From the NCBI GenBank assembly GCA_947374225.1, contig CANCAY010000004.1:1-64000 (forward strand): DNA of 64,000 nucleotides. The letters run 5' to 3'. A program made the position numbers and the translations under genes. The notes under the pieces were generated by a model, which saw only the letters and a program-made list of their open reading frames with translations, made no database searches and was not told the origin of the DNA. How positions within the stretch are numbered: the first letter of the stretch is position 1; each line of letters starts with the position of its first letter. Shown piece after piece: positions 44,237-54,520 of this stretch. This DNA comes from Chitinophagaceae bacterium. Lineage in GTDB: Bacteria > Bacteroidota > Bacteroidia > Chitinophagales > Chitinophagaceae.

Positions 44237-44264
44237 CAAAAATATCCCTTTGTGAGGGATATTT
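44237..44264 (-). promoter_or_regulatory. lepB -7 box embedded in a perfect hairpin
   Basis: TATTTTTG on the minus strand (44237-44244) lies 23 bases before the lepB ATG. It overlaps one arm of a perfect 10-bp inverted repeat, AAATATCCCT (44240-44249) with AGGGATATTT (44255-44264). The repeat followed by TTTTG could also end pdhB transcription, combining a terminator and a promoter. Confidence 0.45.
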
Positions 44265-44317
44265 GTAAAAAGATTTTTAAAGTCTTGATAAAATCGATAA
44301 ATGGCCAAAAACAAGGA

Positions 44318-45304
44318 TTACTTGTATTGTTGTAATACTTCTTTAACCAATTTAACAGATCTAGTAATATCAGGTATTGCTAGCGCAGTTAAATTAGGTG
44401 CATAGTGCATTGGAGCATCCGCACTAGTAATACGACGAATTGGGGCATCTAAATAATCAAACCCTTCCTTTTGTATACGGTATGACAATTCAGAAGAAAT
44501 GGACGCAAATGGCCATTGCTCTTCTATAATTACCAATCTGTTTGTTTTTTTAACGCTCTCTAAAACTGTCATCCAGTCTAATGGACGAATTGTTCTCAAA
44601 TCAATCACTTCCGCACTAATACCTTCTTTCTCTAATTCTGCAGCTGCGCCTAAAGCTACTTTCATCATCTTATTGTAAGATACAATGGTGATATCGGTAC
44701 CTGCTTTTTTAACGTCTGCCTTTCCTAATGGAATATAATATTCTTCTTCTGGAACATCACATTTATCACCATACATCACTTCACTCTCCAAAAACATAAT
44801 TGGATCTTCTTCGTAACGTATAGCTTGCTTTAATAAACCCTTAGCGTCATATCCATTAGAAGGAGATACTACTTTGATACCAGGAATATTCGCTAAATAA
44901 CTTTCAAATGCTGTAGAGTGCTGTGCACCTAATTGTCCTGCACTTCCATTAGGTCCTCTCATTACAATTGGACAACCAATTTGACCACCACTCATGGCTA
45001 ACATCTTTGATGCTGTATTCAAAATTTGGTCTAAAGGCAACACTGCAAAGTTCCATGTCATAAACTCAACAATAGGTCTTAATCCATTTTGAGCAGCACC
45101 AACTGCCACTGCGGTAAATCCTAATTCAGAAATAGGTGTATCAATTACACGCTTAGCACCGAATTCCGCTAACATTCCTTGGCTAACTTTATAAGCTCCA
45201 TTATACTCCGCAACTTCTTCTCCCATTAAAAAGACTTTCTCGTCTCTTCTCATTTCTTCATTCATCGCTTCGCGTAGGGCTTCTCTAAATGCTATTGATC
45301 GCAT
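44318..45304 (-). CDS. pdhB: Pyruvate dehydrogenase E1 component subunit beta
   Basis: Beta subunit of the thiamine-diphosphate decarboxylase of the pyruvate dehydrogenase complex, feeding acetyl-CoA to the TCA cycle. At 328 residues it has the usual size. GEEVAEYNGAYKVSQGM at the start (key: GEEVAEYNGAYKV) and RGPNGSAGQLGAQHS in the middle are typical of PdhB and not of branched-chain BkdB, though that alternative is not fully excluded. The alpha subunit and E2 are not adjacent. LipA in this window makes the lipoyl cofactor the complex needs. Confidence 0.92.
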   Translation of the reverse strand: MRSIAFREALREAMNEEMRRDEKVFLMGEEVAEYNGAYKVSQGMLAEFGAKRVIDTPISELGFTAVAVGAAQNGLRPIVEFMTWNFAVLPLDQILNTASKMLAMSGGQIGCPIVMRGPNGSAGQLGAQHSTAFESYLANIPGIKVVSPSNGYDAKGLLKQAIRYEEDPIMFLESEVMYGDKCDVPEEEYYIPLGKADVKKAGTDITIVSYNKMMKVALGAAAELEKEGISAEVIDLRTIRPLDWMTVLESVKKTNRLVIIEEQWPFASISSELSYRIQKEGFDYLDAPIRRITSADAPMHYAPNLTALAIPDITRSVKLVKEVLQQYK

Positions 45305-45327
45305 GAAATTGTATTTAATTTGAGTGA

Positions 45328-45335
45328 CAAAAATA
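45328..45335 (-). promoter_or_regulatory. pdhB -7 box
   Basis: TATTTTTG on the minus strand, 23 bases before the ATG at 45304, just past the terminator of the upstream receptor gene. Confidence 0.45.
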
Positions 45336-45367
45336 GCGTTTTATATAGGAAAATGCCACATATTTCC

Positions 45368-45403
45368 CAAAAAAAAATCCCCTCCCGAAAAATCGGGAAG
45401 GGA
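45368..45403 (-). terminator. Terminator after the TonB-dependent receptor gene
   Basis: On the minus strand TCCCTTCCCGA pairs with TCGGGAGGGGA with one wobble around a four-base loop, followed by nine T. Confidence 0.85.
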
Positions 45404-45432
45404 CTAATAGGACTAACCCATCCTAAAATATA

Positions 45433-48363
45433 TTACAATATGTTATATGCAAAACTTACATAGTACAATCCACCAATAAATGGACTACCATAAGCTGTGC
45501 TATAATAATGGTTGAAAATATTAGTTCCACCAGCTTTAATCATAGATTTAATCTGAGGTACTTTGTAAGTTAAAACCGCATCAACTGTGTTAAATGCAGA
45601 AACTTTACCTACAGCAAATGTTCCTTCGTATACAAAACCGTCTTGGTAGTGCAAGTTAGCGCTAAATCCAAGTCTGTTTTTCAATAAGAAACCGCTATTG
45701 TTTAAAGCGATATTAGCTCTTAATTTAGGAGTGTTGAAGTAAGAGATGAAACCATTTGGTAAATCTCCGATTTCGTCAGAATAAACACTACCAGAAACAC
45801 TAAAGTTACGAGGCAATAAATAATCTGCAGAAATACCCCAACCTACTGAAGAAACGTCTGCATTCGCATTTGTTGAAATGCTATAACCAATACGCTTATT
45901 AGCATCTAATAAATCATAAACACTTTGTTTAGCAGCATCTCTTGATTGTAAAACTGTTACACCGCTAATAAAATTGCTATACTTTCCAGCATATGCATAA
46001 GCGTCAATCATTAATTTTTTACCAATTAATGTTTTGTAACCAATTTCGTAAGTACTTAAAGACTCTGGCTTGAAGTCACCAAAAGCTTGTTGCTTTAATA
46101 AACTAGCATTAGGAGCTCCTGCAGCTGCAGATGCACCAAACGCAGTTACACTAGCTAAAGTATAAGCAGGGTTGATTTGGAAATGGTTGAAAGTTCTCAA
46201 TTCAGGTAAACCTCCCATTAATCTTGTACCACCACCAATTGTCAAATTGATCCATTGGTTTTGTGTTGTAGGGAAACGGTAAGCTGATTGATAAGAGAAA
46301 CGGATATTGTTGTCTTGGTTTAATTTTACAACCATAGAAACTCTTGGTGTAAAACGACCTTCGAAATTTTGGTTTTTATCATATCTACCAGATACTGAAA
46401 TCTTGATGAAATCATCAAAGAAACGCTTAGACAATTGAGAATAAGCACCAGACTCTTTAATAGAAATCATACCTACTGTATCAGCAAATAAAGTTCCTTG
46501 AGAGTTTAACCAGTATTGTTTTGTGCTACCACCTAAAATTAAATCAGCATTATATTTATCTAAACCTAAATGCTCAGTTAAATTAACTTGACCTTCAGCA
46601 ACATACAATGAAGTTTTATCTACAAATAAACCACCACCTTTAGAGATTGGTGTGCTCACGATAGTTTTAAATCTTGCATCATCTAAAATAACTCCTGTTG
46701 GGCGACCAGCGTCAGCTGTTGCTCTTGCAGCAGCGTGTGCAGCAGGTTGATTTAAACCAGCTTCTAAAGCTTGAGTATATGCTCCAACATAAGTAGGATA
46801 CCAAACAGTGCTTGCTTTCCAAGCTTCGTTGAATAAACGAGTTGAAATAGTTGAGTTATAAGAATCTCCAGAATTTTCTAAAGTTGTATAAGCTCTAACA
46901 AACCAGTTTCTACCTTTTAATTCAAATTTGAATTGACTCATCTTTAAGTTCTTCAAAGAATAACGGTCACTACCAGTATACACTGTGTTACCATTACCTG
47001 TATAACCACTTACAGAAGCTTCAATATCGTCGGTTACTTTATAGTGTAAAGCACCTGTTACTTTCATATTCTTTGTAGTTGGGTCGATTACATCGCTTTC
47101 GTTATAACCAGTTCTACTTACGTTAACACCAGTATAAATTTTACGGATATCACCATATAAGAATTGAGAATAACCAGCGCCTACTAAAGCAGCACCACCA
47201 ATTTTATTTAAATACGCATTGTACGCAGTTAAATTAGCACTTGGCGTACCGTTTAAGAATGCTTGAGAAGCACCATATAATGCAGTGTAAGTTGCAGCAC
47301 CTACTCCAGCTTTAACGCTAGATAAAATGCTAGAATTTACAGAAGCCAAACTTGAAGTTGTTTCGTCACCATATATATTAACACCATCAAAATTAGGATC
47401 AGACGCTCTGCTTCCAGGAATTGCTTGCCCATTTTGAGTACCAGTGCTTCTAGAATAGTTAGAATTATTATTAGCTAACCAGTCTTGAGCTTCAGTATAT
47501 TGAGCAGCAATTTTGTATGCAAAACGATTGCCTACTTTTGCAGCCCATCTAACTGTATAGTCTTTGAAAGCAGCTTGAGGACGTTGGTAGTTATCAATAT
47601 GATTTACACCTTGTTTAACTTGGAAACTTAAACCTTGGTATTTGAATGGGTTTTTGCTGTTAATTAAAACAGTACCGTTCATACCACCTGCACCATATAA
47701 TGCAGAAGATGCTCCAGCTAATAATTCGATATTGTCAACATCTAATTCTGTCAAACCTACAATGCTACCTACTGAGAAATTCAGACCAGGAGCTTGGTTA
47801 TCCATACCATCAATCAATTGATTCAAACGTGTGTTTCCACTACCGCTAAAACCTCTTGTTGTGATACTCTTAAATGTTAAACTTGCTGCAGTAACGTCTA
47901 CGCCTTTTAAATTAGCTAAGATGTCATAGTAGCTTGAAGCTGGTGCAGACTTAATAGTGTTTGAACTAATACGCTCAATAGTTACTGGCGATTCTAAAAT
48001 ACGCTCAGAAACTCTTGAAGCAGCTACCACTACCTCAGTACCAAGTACATAGGCAGGCTTTAAGCTTACTTCTATTTTAGTTGCTAAAGATTCTACAGTT
48101 ACTTCTTTTGATTCAAATCCTACTGAAGAAAACACTAAAGTAAATGGAGTTTTTACAGCTACAGGTAATTTAAATACACCTTTATCGCTTGTAAAAGTTC
48201 CGTTGTTACTTCCTTTTAATGTTACAGTAACCGCAGTTAATGTTTCAGCATTAGTTGAATTTTTAACAGTACCTGTTACGGTACCAGCATTCTGGGCATT
48301 TGCGCTTACAGCGACTGCTGCAGTCATGCAAAAAAGACCAAAATGTCTTAAAAATTTGCTCAT
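45433..48363 (-). CDS. TonB-dependent receptor with carboxypeptidase-like N-terminal domain
   Basis: Outer-membrane active transporter of 976 residues. Layout: signal peptide (1-23, ANAQ); a CarboxypepD-reg-like beta domain (about 27-105, VTGTVKNS through VEVSLKPA-like sequence); a plug domain with SSYYDILANLKGVDV and GSSALYGAGGMNGTVLI (about 130-235); and a large beta-barrel ending in an aromatic C-terminal strand (YYVSFAYNIL). No SusD-like partner gene follows, so it is probably not a classic SusCD importer. The substrate is unknown; siderophore, cobalamin or peptide uptake are all possible. It has a strong terminator and is a single-gene unit. Confidence 0.9.
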   Translation of the reverse strand: MSKFLRHFGLFCMTAAVAVSANAQNAGTVTGTVKNSTNAETLTAVTVTLKGSNNGTFTSDKGVFKLPVAVKTPFTLVFSSVGFESKEVTVESLATKIEVSLKPAYVLGTEVVVAASRVSERILESPVTIERISSNTIKSAPASSYYDILANLKGVDVTAASLTFKSITTRGFSGSGNTRLNQLIDGMDNQAPGLNFSVGSIVGLTELDVDNIELLAGASSALYGAGGMNGTVLINSKNPFKYQGLSFQVKQGVNHIDNYQRPQAAFKDYTVRWAAKVGNRFAYKIAAQYTEAQDWLANNNSNYSRSTGTQNGQAIPGSRASDPNFDGVNIYGDETTSSLASVNSSILSSVKAGVGAATYTALYGASQAFLNGTPSANLTAYNAYLNKIGGAALVGAGYSQFLYGDIRKIYTGVNVSRTGYNESDVIDPTTKNMKVTGALHYKVTDDIEASVSGYTGNGNTVYTGSDRYSLKNLKMSQFKFELKGRNWFVRAYTTLENSGDSYNSTISTRLFNEAWKASTVWYPTYVGAYTQALEAGLNQPAAHAAARATADAGRPTGVILDDARFKTIVSTPISKGGGLFVDKTSLYVAEGQVNLTEHLGLDKYNADLILGGSTKQYWLNSQGTLFADTVGMISIKESGAYSQLSKRFFDDFIKISVSGRYDKNQNFEGRFTPRVSMVVKLNQDNNIRFSYQSAYRFPTTQNQWINLTIGGGTRLMGGLPELRTFNHFQINPAYTLASVTAFGASAAAGAPNASLLKQQAFGDFKPESLSTYEIGYKTLIGKKLMIDAYAYAGKYSNFISGVTVLQSRDAAKQSVYDLLDANKRIGYSISTNANADVSSVGWGISADYLLPRNFSVSGSVYSDEIGDLPNGFISYFNTPKLRANIALNNSGFLLKNRLGFSANLHYQDGFVYEGTFAVGKVSAFNTVDAVLTYKVPQIKSMIKAGGTNIFNHYYSTAYGSPFIGGLYYVSFAYNIL

Positions 48364-48461
48364 AAATTATTGTTTTAAGTTGAATTGTACGGCAAAATAC
48401 CAAATTGTTATCACTTGAGAAAAAATTATAAAATATAGTGTTAAATTTTTAATTTAGCAGT

Positions 48462-49391
48462 ATGAACAAAAAGCCCTTTCCCCAGCAAGTAAACGAGTAC
48501 CATGGAAAAGTAAGAGACGTCTATTACCTTGATAATGAACTACTTGTAATGATAGCAAGTGACAGAATTTCTGCATTTGATGTGATTTTGCCCAATCCAA
48601 TCCCATTTAAGGGTCAAGTATTAAATCAGATCGCGGCCTATATGCTTAAGGCTACAGTCGATATTTGTCCAAATTGGCTACTTTCTACCCCTGCCCCAAA
48701 TGTGGCCATTGGTAAAAAATGTGAGCCATTTAAAATAGAGATGGTAGTTAGAGGCAATTTAGTGGGTCATGCTTGGAGAACCTACCAGTCGGGTGCAAGA
48801 ACTTTATGTGGAGTTACGCTAGCGGAAGGCCTAAATGAAAATGATTATTTCCCTACTCCTATAATTACGCCTTCTACAAAAGCAAGCGAAGGACATGATG
48901 AAGATATTTCTGAGGACGCAATTATTGAGCAAGGATTGGCCAGTGCGGAAGACTGGGACATATTAAAAAAATATACATTCGCATTATTTGAAAGAGGAAA
49001 AGAAATAGCCGCTAAACAGGGACTTATATTAGTAGATACCAAATATGAGTTTGGAAAAATTGGTGACACCATTTATTTAATGGATGAAATTCATACACCA
49101 GACTCTTCAAGATATTTTTATGCAGAAGGCTTTGAAGCAAGACAAGCTAAAAAAGAAAAACAAAAACAATTAAGTAAAGAGTTTGTTAGAGAATGGTTGA
49201 TAGAAAATAATTTTATGGGTAAGGATGGTCAAACAGTACCAGCCATGAGTCCTGAATGGATTGATACCATTTCTAAAAGATATATAGAACTTTATGAAAA
49301 AGTGATTGGAACTCCATTTAAGCCAGAACCTAAAACAGAGGAAGAAACTTACGATTTGATTTGTGAGGAATTGAAGAAACTAAATAATTAA
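48462..49391 (+). CDS. purC: Phosphoribosylaminoimidazole-succinocarboxamide synthase
   Basis: Joins aspartate to CAIR in purine synthesis, using ATP. The 309-residue protein starts with [28 protein letters not shown] (key: GKVRDVY and SDRISAFD), then [13 protein letters not shown] and a late [15 protein letters not shown]. The length matches the fungal/Bacteroidetes class of ~300 residues, longer than the ~240-residue E. coli form. It is divergent from the TonB receptor gene by 98 bp and not clustered with purM. Confidence 0.94.
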   Translation: MNKKPFPQQVNEYHGKVRDVYYLDNELLVMIASDRISAFDVILPNPIPFKGQVLNQIAAYMLKATVDICPNWLLSTPAPNVAIGKKCEPFKIEMVVRGNLVGHAWRTYQSGARTLCGVTLAEGLNENDYFPTPIITPSTKASEGHDEDISEDAIIEQGLASAEDWDILKKYTFALFERGKEIAAKQGLILVDTKYEFGKIGDTIYLMDEIHTPDSSRYFYAEGFEARQAKKEKQKQLSKEFVREWLIENNFMGKDGQTVPAMSPEWIDTISKRYIELYEKVIGTPFKPEPKTEEETYDLICEELKKLNN

Positions 49392-49426
49392 AAGAAAAAC
49401 AATATTAAAAAATTTCGCTTCAAAAT

Positions 49427-49470
49427 AAAAAGCCCCAATTATTCAACATATTTGGGGCTTTTTATTTTTT
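49427..49470. terminator. Bidirectional terminator between purC and trhO
   Basis: AAAAGCCCCAA (49428-49438) pairs perfectly with TTGGGGCTTTT (49452-49462) around a 13-base loop. T-rich sequence follows on the plus strand and A-rich on the other side. Confidence 0.85.
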
Positions 49471-49481
49471 ATACCTTAACC

Positions 49482-50531
49482 CTATTTCACTTCAATATCT
49501 ATTCCTAACCTTGGTCTCAACTTTTGTTTACTTTTATTAAATACCTGTATACCATTTTTCTTTCCTTCTCTTAATATTACTTGTTCTTCCAATGGCAAGT
49601 GGTATGTGTCCTTACATTCAGTTGTACAGCAGCCATCAAAGTCCTTTGCACATTCTTCGCATTGAATAAACAATAAATGGCAGGCGTCATTTTTGCAATT
49701 GGTATGGGTATCGCATGGCTTGCCGCATTGGTGACATTTAGCTATAATGTCTTCAGTTATTTTTTCTCCTAGGCGTTCGTCAAAAACAAAATTCTTTCCT
49801 TTAAATCCACTTTCCAAGCCCTCCTCTTTTATTTTATTAGCATAATTAATTATGCCGCCTTCTAAATGGAATACATTTTTAAAACCTTGATGTAACATAT
49901 AAGCACTCGCTTTTTCACAACGAATCCCACCTGTACAATACATGATAATATTTTTGTCCTTATTGTCCTTCATCATTTCTGCTGCCATGGGCAACTGTTC
50001 TCTAAAGGTATCAGAAGGAATTTCAATAGCTTTATCAAAATGCCCTACTTCATATTCGTAATGATTGCGCATATCTATGACAATCGTTTCCTGGTCTTGT
50101 AATAAGTTATTCATTTCGGCAGCATTAACATACTTGCCTCTATTTTCCATACTGAAACTTGGATCCTCAATGCCGTCTGCAACTATTTTTTCACGTACTT
50201 TAATACGCAATACCCAAAAGCTTTTTCCATTGTCATTCACTGCAATATTTAATCTCAATCCATTTAAAACTGGAATGGAATACAAGTAGGTTTTGAATGC
50301 CTCTAAATTATGAGTAGGTAAACTTATTTGAGCATTAATACCTTCAGTTGCTATATAGATACGTCCGAATACTTGCAAAGCAATTAATTGCTTATACATC
50401 TCGTCTCTAAAAATGGTGGGCTCTGGAATGGAAAAATACTGGTAAAAACTTATTGTAGTTCTTGGAAATGTTTCCTCATACATTTTTTGTTTCAACTCAA
50501 TGTTGGAAACACGATTGTGCAGTTGTGCCAT
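49482..50531 (-). CDS. trhO: tRNA uridine(34) hydroxylase, rhodanese family
   Basis: Hydroxylates U34 of certain tRNAs, the first step toward 5-methoxyuridine-type wobble modifications. The 349-residue protein has an N-terminal acylphosphatase-like domain ([16 protein letters not shown]), a rhodanese domain with the active-site loop [11 protein letters not shown] (Cys199), and a C-terminal cysteine-rich zinc-binding region with several CxxC pairs ([12 protein letters not shown]). The wide family includes E. coli YceA. The ATG lies 43 bases from a -7 box. Confidence 0.9.
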   Translation of the reverse strand: MAQLHNRVSNIELKQKMYEETFPRTTISFYQYFSIPEPTIFRDEMYKQLIALQVFGRIYIATEGINAQISLPTHNLEAFKTYLYSIPVLNGLRLNIAVNDNGKSFWVLRIKVREKIVADGIEDPSFSMENRGKYVNAAEMNNLLQDQETIVIDMRNHYEYEVGHFDKAIEIPSDTFREQLPMAAEMMKDNKDKNIIMYCTGGIRCEKASAYMLHQGFKNVFHLEGGIINYANKIKEEGLESGFKGKNFVFDERLGEKITEDIIAKCHQCGKPCDTHTNCKNDACHLLFIQCEECAKDFDGCCTTECKDTYHLPLEEQVILREGKKNGIQVFNKSKQKLRPRLGIDIEVK

Positions 50532-50574
50532 ATATATTAATTTAAGCTCAATTACAGATTAAGCAAATTGGACA

Positions 50575-50582
50575 CAAAGATA
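50575..50582 (-). promoter_or_regulatory. trhO -7 box
   Basis: TATCTTTG on the minus strand, 43 bases before the ATG at 50531, between the upstream membrane-protein gene and trhO. Confidence 0.4.
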
Positions 50583-50594
50583 AGTCAAAATTAT

Positions 50595-50966
50595 TTAAGA
50601 TTTTCTAATATAAGAACCGGTCAAGGCAGCCAAGCCACCTAATAATGCCCCTACTACGGTAGTAAGTATTATTAATGAAATATAGGATCCATGTAATGGA
50701 AGTACATTCGCCACTTTTGACGATAATAAATGATTATTTTGACTGTCAATTATAAAAGCCAAACTAAACCATAAAAGTCCGATACCTAATACACCAGACA
50801 AAAATGCATAAATTGGTTTTTGAGGAATGGCTACTGCTATTAAAATATTAGTTACCACAAAACTCCACCAAGGAAGATTTCCGTAAATGCCAACTGCATA
50901 TGCAGCAATGACTGTTAATAAAACTGTTATAATAAATTTCACGCTTTGTGATAAAGATGTTTTCAT
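50595..50966 (-). CDS. Small four-TM hypothetical membrane protein
   Basis: A 123-residue protein with four hydrophobic segments (IITVLLTVIAAYAVGIYG; FVVTNILIAVAIP; FLSGVLGIGLLWFSLAFII; LIILTTVVGALLGGLAALTG). No family recognised. It lies 30 bases downstream of the penicillin acylase gene on the same strand and is probably cotranscribed with it. Alternating loops are short and uncharged. Function unknown. Confidence 0.7.
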   Translation of the reverse strand: MKTSLSQSVKFIITVLLTVIAAYAVGIYGNLPWWSFVVTNILIAVAIPQKPIYAFLSGVLGIGLLWFSLAFIIDSQNNHLLSSKVANVLPLHGSYISLIILTTVVGALLGGLAALTGSYIRKS

Positions 50967-50996
50967 ATTTAGTTATTAGAGATTGAATGAATTGAA

Positions 50997-53474
50997 TTAC
51001 GCTGTTTTAAATTGAATATGCCATTTAGTATGCTCATTCGCTTTTAACTTTTCTTTAGCCATAAACAATAAACGATAATATTTTCCTGCAGCCCAATAGT
51101 CAACAAAACTATCATAATATGGACTACCAGGGTTGCCACTTTGACCTCCTGGATATAAGCCATAAGCTTCTATCTCGTCAGTTAAGTGTACTACCATTCT
51201 CCAACTTGGTCCATGATTCTCGCTTGTTGCATTTATAATATTCACGCCCCCTCCTATTGGTAAATTCATTCTACTTAAGGCTGGAATTTTAGTTAGGTGT
51301 AAAACACGAGTGGCTTTAAACAATGACCATTCTAATTTATTTTCTTTTTCAAGGGCTATTAATTTCTTGGTGGCATTTTCTACCCCTAGCATAACTTGCT
51401 CTTGTAAAGACTCAATTTTATTTTTTGTTCTAATATCGTCAGCTACTGAAAAATTAGAATCTCTTTTCATTTGCTCTAATAGGATATAAGATTCTGGCTT
51501 GGTTAATGGAATAGTAGAACCTGCTAATTCATCTCCCCAAACAGCATCTTCTACACTGTCCCAAATTACTTTAAATGCAGTGATCCCTGTTTCATGTTCA
51601 TTATTATATAAGTTCCAATTGGTCATTTTAGCAACCATTCTTTTAGCATCTGAACTTAATTTATCTGTTTGAATAAATTTCATAAGTGCTGGTCTTGCCA
51701 TTTCTGCAAAAACATTATAATTGCTCGTTTGCATAGCTTGCATGTCCTGTGCTGTTATTTGTGATAAAGCAGCCAACTGCTTGTTTACGCTTATACCTCT
51801 ATATAAAGGGAAAGCGCCTGCGGTTCCTAGATAATACGGATACGTTGCGTCGGTTGGCTTTTGGTTCGCACTACTTACAAAACCTCTTTCTGGATTTTTA
51901 ATAAATGGATTTTCGCTCATTGGAATAATGCCTTGCCAATCATAAGCGGTATCTGATCCTGGCATAATAAAATCACCTTGATGATCCCATCTAGCCACAA
52001 AATTTCCTTGTTGCTTAATTGCTATATCGCCAGACTTAGTTGCTACTACAAAATTTTGACCTGGGCATTTCCATAATGAAATGGCATGTAAATAATCGTC
52101 TATATTTTTTGCTCTATTTAATTGATAGAATGTCTCTACTCCTGTAGAAGCATCATGTGCAGTCCATTTTACTGCTAAGTTACGGCCCTTAGATTGTGGG
52201 TTTTGATAAAAGGCGTCAAACATAGCAGGTCCCCAATGTGTCATAGCAATATTTTCAACCACGTCTGCACTGTCTTTTACTTTAATAATTTCCTGTCTAT
52301 TTGTAGTTGCTTGCCATGTTCCATTAAACCAATATTCTTTTTGAGTACTGTCCTTGAACTTTAATTCATAATAATCCAATACGTCTCTACCTGCATTGGT
52401 AACGCCCCAAGCTAAGCTGTCATTAAAACCTATAATAACTGCTGGTGAACCAGGGAAACTTGCTCCATAAGTGCTATGTGTTGGAGTAGTAATTTGAACT
52501 TCATACCAAAGAGATGGTAGGTTTAATCCTAAATGTGGATCACTACATAAAATAGGCCTTCCTGATTTTGTTTTTGTGCCAGACACTGCCCAGTTATTGC
52601 TTCCATTATTTTTATTTGGAGCTTCTGGAGCTTCTGACGTTTTAAAAGCTAAATTAGGATCTTGTTTATGTAAATAAGCCAAGTCTGAACCTACTGGCTT
52701 TAACGGAGTAATTGCAGGTGTTGAATAAGCAGTTCCTTTGGGTATAATTGGATCCAATGAATCCTGTTGATTGGTATATAATTTATCAAATAAATCATAC
52801 CCTAAATAATCGCGCGTATTAGTAAGCTGTAAATCTGCAGCAGCTGAACGTCCAGTTAAATCGTAAGACATGAACATTAAAAACAAATATGTTTTTTTAG
52901 GGGTCCATGCTTCTGGCGCATAGTTCATTAATTTAAATTCAAATGGCAAATCCTCTGGAGACAATTGTTTTATATAGGCATTCACTCCTGCAGTGTATGC
53001 GTCCACTGTTGCTTTCATCACTGGATTAGTAGCATTGATAGAAGCTTCTGTTTTTTCAGCACCATATACCATTCCTAGACGTCTAAAAAAACGGTCAATG
53101 CTTAATTTATCTGCACCGGCAATTTCACTCAAGCGGCCAGAAGCTACACGGGTTTGAAAATCCATTTGCCATAATCTAAACTTAGCATGTAAATATCCTT
53201 GAACAAAATAGGCATCTTCGTCATGCTCGGCATAAATATGCGGAACTAAGCGGTCGTCCATATAAACATCTACATCTCCTTTCAATTCATTAGCTACCAA
53301 AGACGCATTAAAATCGGTATTGATTTTTTCCGCATTCTTCCAGAACCCATGTTGAGGGGATAAGAAATAACCAAGTCTTGGCGTCTTAGAAGTGCCCGAC
53401 TTTAATTGAATATTTAATGTAAAAACCAGTCCTGCTGTAACAGCCGCTGATACTAAAAAAGGCATTAAGCGCAT
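50997..53474 (-). CDS. Penicillin acylase family N-terminal nucleophile hydrolase
   Basis: An 825-residue S45-family enzyme that normally self-cleaves into alpha and beta chains and hydrolyses amides such as acyl-homoserine lactones or beta-lactam side chains. It has an N-terminal signal/anchor (about 5-22) and an alpha domain with EDAYFVQGYLHAKFRLWQMD. Cleavage would expose the Ser292 of NNGSNNWAVSG, the catalytic serine, with the oxyanion Asn later. The physiological substrate in Bacteroidetes is unknown. It follows the GSCFA gene by 29 bases. The protein probably acts in the periplasm. Confidence 0.9.
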   Translation of the reverse strand: MRLMPFLVSAAVTAGLVFTLNIQLKSGTSKTPRLGYFLSPQHGFWKNAEKINTDFNASLVANELKGDVDVYMDDRLVPHIYAEHDEDAYFVQGYLHAKFRLWQMDFQTRVASGRLSEIAGADKLSIDRFFRRLGMVYGAEKTEASINATNPVMKATVDAYTAGVNAYIKQLSPEDLPFEFKLMNYAPEAWTPKKTYLFLMFMSYDLTGRSAAADLQLTNTRDYLGYDLFDKLYTNQQDSLDPIIPKGTAYSTPAITPLKPVGSDLAYLHKQDPNLAFKTSEAPEAPNKNNGSNNWAVSGTKTKSGRPILCSDPHLGLNLPSLWYEVQITTPTHSTYGASFPGSPAVIIGFNDSLAWGVTNAGRDVLDYYELKFKDSTQKEYWFNGTWQATTNRQEIIKVKDSADVVENIAMTHWGPAMFDAFYQNPQSKGRNLAVKWTAHDASTGVETFYQLNRAKNIDDYLHAISLWKCPGQNFVVATKSGDIAIKQQGNFVARWDHQGDFIMPGSDTAYDWQGIIPMSENPFIKNPERGFVSSANQKPTDATYPYYLGTAGAFPLYRGISVNKQLAALSQITAQDMQAMQTSNYNVFAEMARPALMKFIQTDKLSSDAKRMVAKMTNWNLYNNEHETGITAFKVIWDSVEDAVWGDELAGSTIPLTKPESYILLEQMKRDSNFSVADDIRTKNKIESLQEQVMLGVENATKKLIALEKENKLEWSLFKATRVLHLTKIPALSRMNLPIGGGVNIINATSENHGPSWRMVVHLTDEIEAYGLYPGGQSGNPGSPYYDSFVDYWAAGKYYRLLFMAKEKLKANEHTKWHIQFKTA

Positions 53475-53503
53475 AGCAATAATTTAGACCACTAATTTAG
53501 CTA

Positions 53504-54505
53504 TTATTTAGCAATAGCGCTTCTAAAAAATTCCAAATGCTTTTGTAAAGGTAGATAAGGGCAGGTTTGTAATAAACGCTCCGTTTTGTCAATACAGGAC
53601 TGTGAAAATTTTTGATGTTCCGCAGAACCTGCAAAGAATGGTTTATGATTGACAGCTAGCTGTAATTCAGCTACTTGCTTCATAATGACTTGTGTAGCAT
53701 CTTTCATATACGTCTCCACCAACTTCTCCCAGACATATCCAGAAGCAGCATAATTAGGATGTACTAAATCTTCAGAATAAAACCTGTAATCTCTTAAGTC
53801 GTCAATCACGTATTCATACGCAGGAAAATATTCCACCTGTTCCATTGTTGCAATAACTTCATGCACCGCATGAATTAAAACTGCTTTGCTGCGATTATTC
53901 TCCACCAAACCTTCTCTTAAATGTCGAACAGGACTAATAGTAAATACAATATGTAACTGAGGATTAAATTGAAGTAATGCATCTACTAAAATAGACAGTC
54001 GCTTTATTAAATCAGCTGGCTGCATTAATGATTTGGTAAACCAAGTAGCTGATGCTTTGTGATTATTAGCAACCACTTGTCCCTTACTTAAGGGTGCAAA
54101 TTCAGTCAACTCATATAACCATGCAGAACCTAATGTAATTACAATATGATTAGCCGACTTTAAAAACAAATGCGCATTATGAATTGTAGTATTTATTTTA
54201 GCTAAAGCCTCCTCTTGAAGCACACTTGAAAAACGGCTATGATGATTCCAACTATTCCAAACATCATTTAATTTAAATAATTCGTTTTCCGTGTATTGTT
54301 TGTTTTGAATACAATCATTTAAAGAATTTTCTACACTCACTGGATTAAATAAAATTCCATGTGGATTTTCCATCACTTCAAATAAATGAGCACTAAACTT
54401 GGCACCAATATTTTCGGTGAAACAAGAACCTATCAACATTAGTTTATCCTTGTATTCAATGGAATACTTTGAAGATTTAGCGTCTAATGTTAATTTGAAT
54501 TTCAT
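53504..54505 (-). CDS. GSCFA domain-containing protein
   Basis: A 333-residue SGNH-like hydrolase with the name-giving GSCFT (residues 26-30) near the N-terminus. ITLGSAWLYE, FTISPVRH, and a late SEDLVHPNYAASGYVW are further conserved blocks of the family. GSCFA proteins are found mainly in bacteria with exopolysaccharide or lipid genes and are thought to be esterases or acyltransferases; the substrate is unknown. There is no signal peptide, so it is likely cytoplasmic. It lies between rlmB (15-bp gap) and the penicillin acylase gene on the same strand. Confidence 0.88.
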   Translation of the reverse strand: MKFKLTLDAKSSKYSIEYKDKLMLIGSCFTENIGAKFSAHLFEVMENPHGILFNPVSVENSLNDCIQNKQYTENELFKLNDVWNSWNHHSRFSSVLQEEALAKINTTIHNAHLFLKSANHIVITLGSAWLYELTEFAPLSKGQVVANNHKASATWFTKSLMQPADLIKRLSILVDALLQFNPQLHIVFTISPVRHLREGLVENNRSKAVLIHAVHEVIATMEQVEYFPAYEYVIDDLRDYRFYSEDLVHPNYAASGYVWEKLVETYMKDATQVIMKQVAELQLAVNHKPFFAGSAEHQKFSQSCIDKTERLLQTCPYLPLQKHLEFFRSAIAK

Positions 54506-54520
54506 GTACTTAACTACTTA

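Noticed and set aside
45433..48363. SusC of a SusCD polysaccharide-uptake pair
   Set aside because: No SusD-like lipoprotein gene follows or precedes it; neighbours are pdhB and purC.
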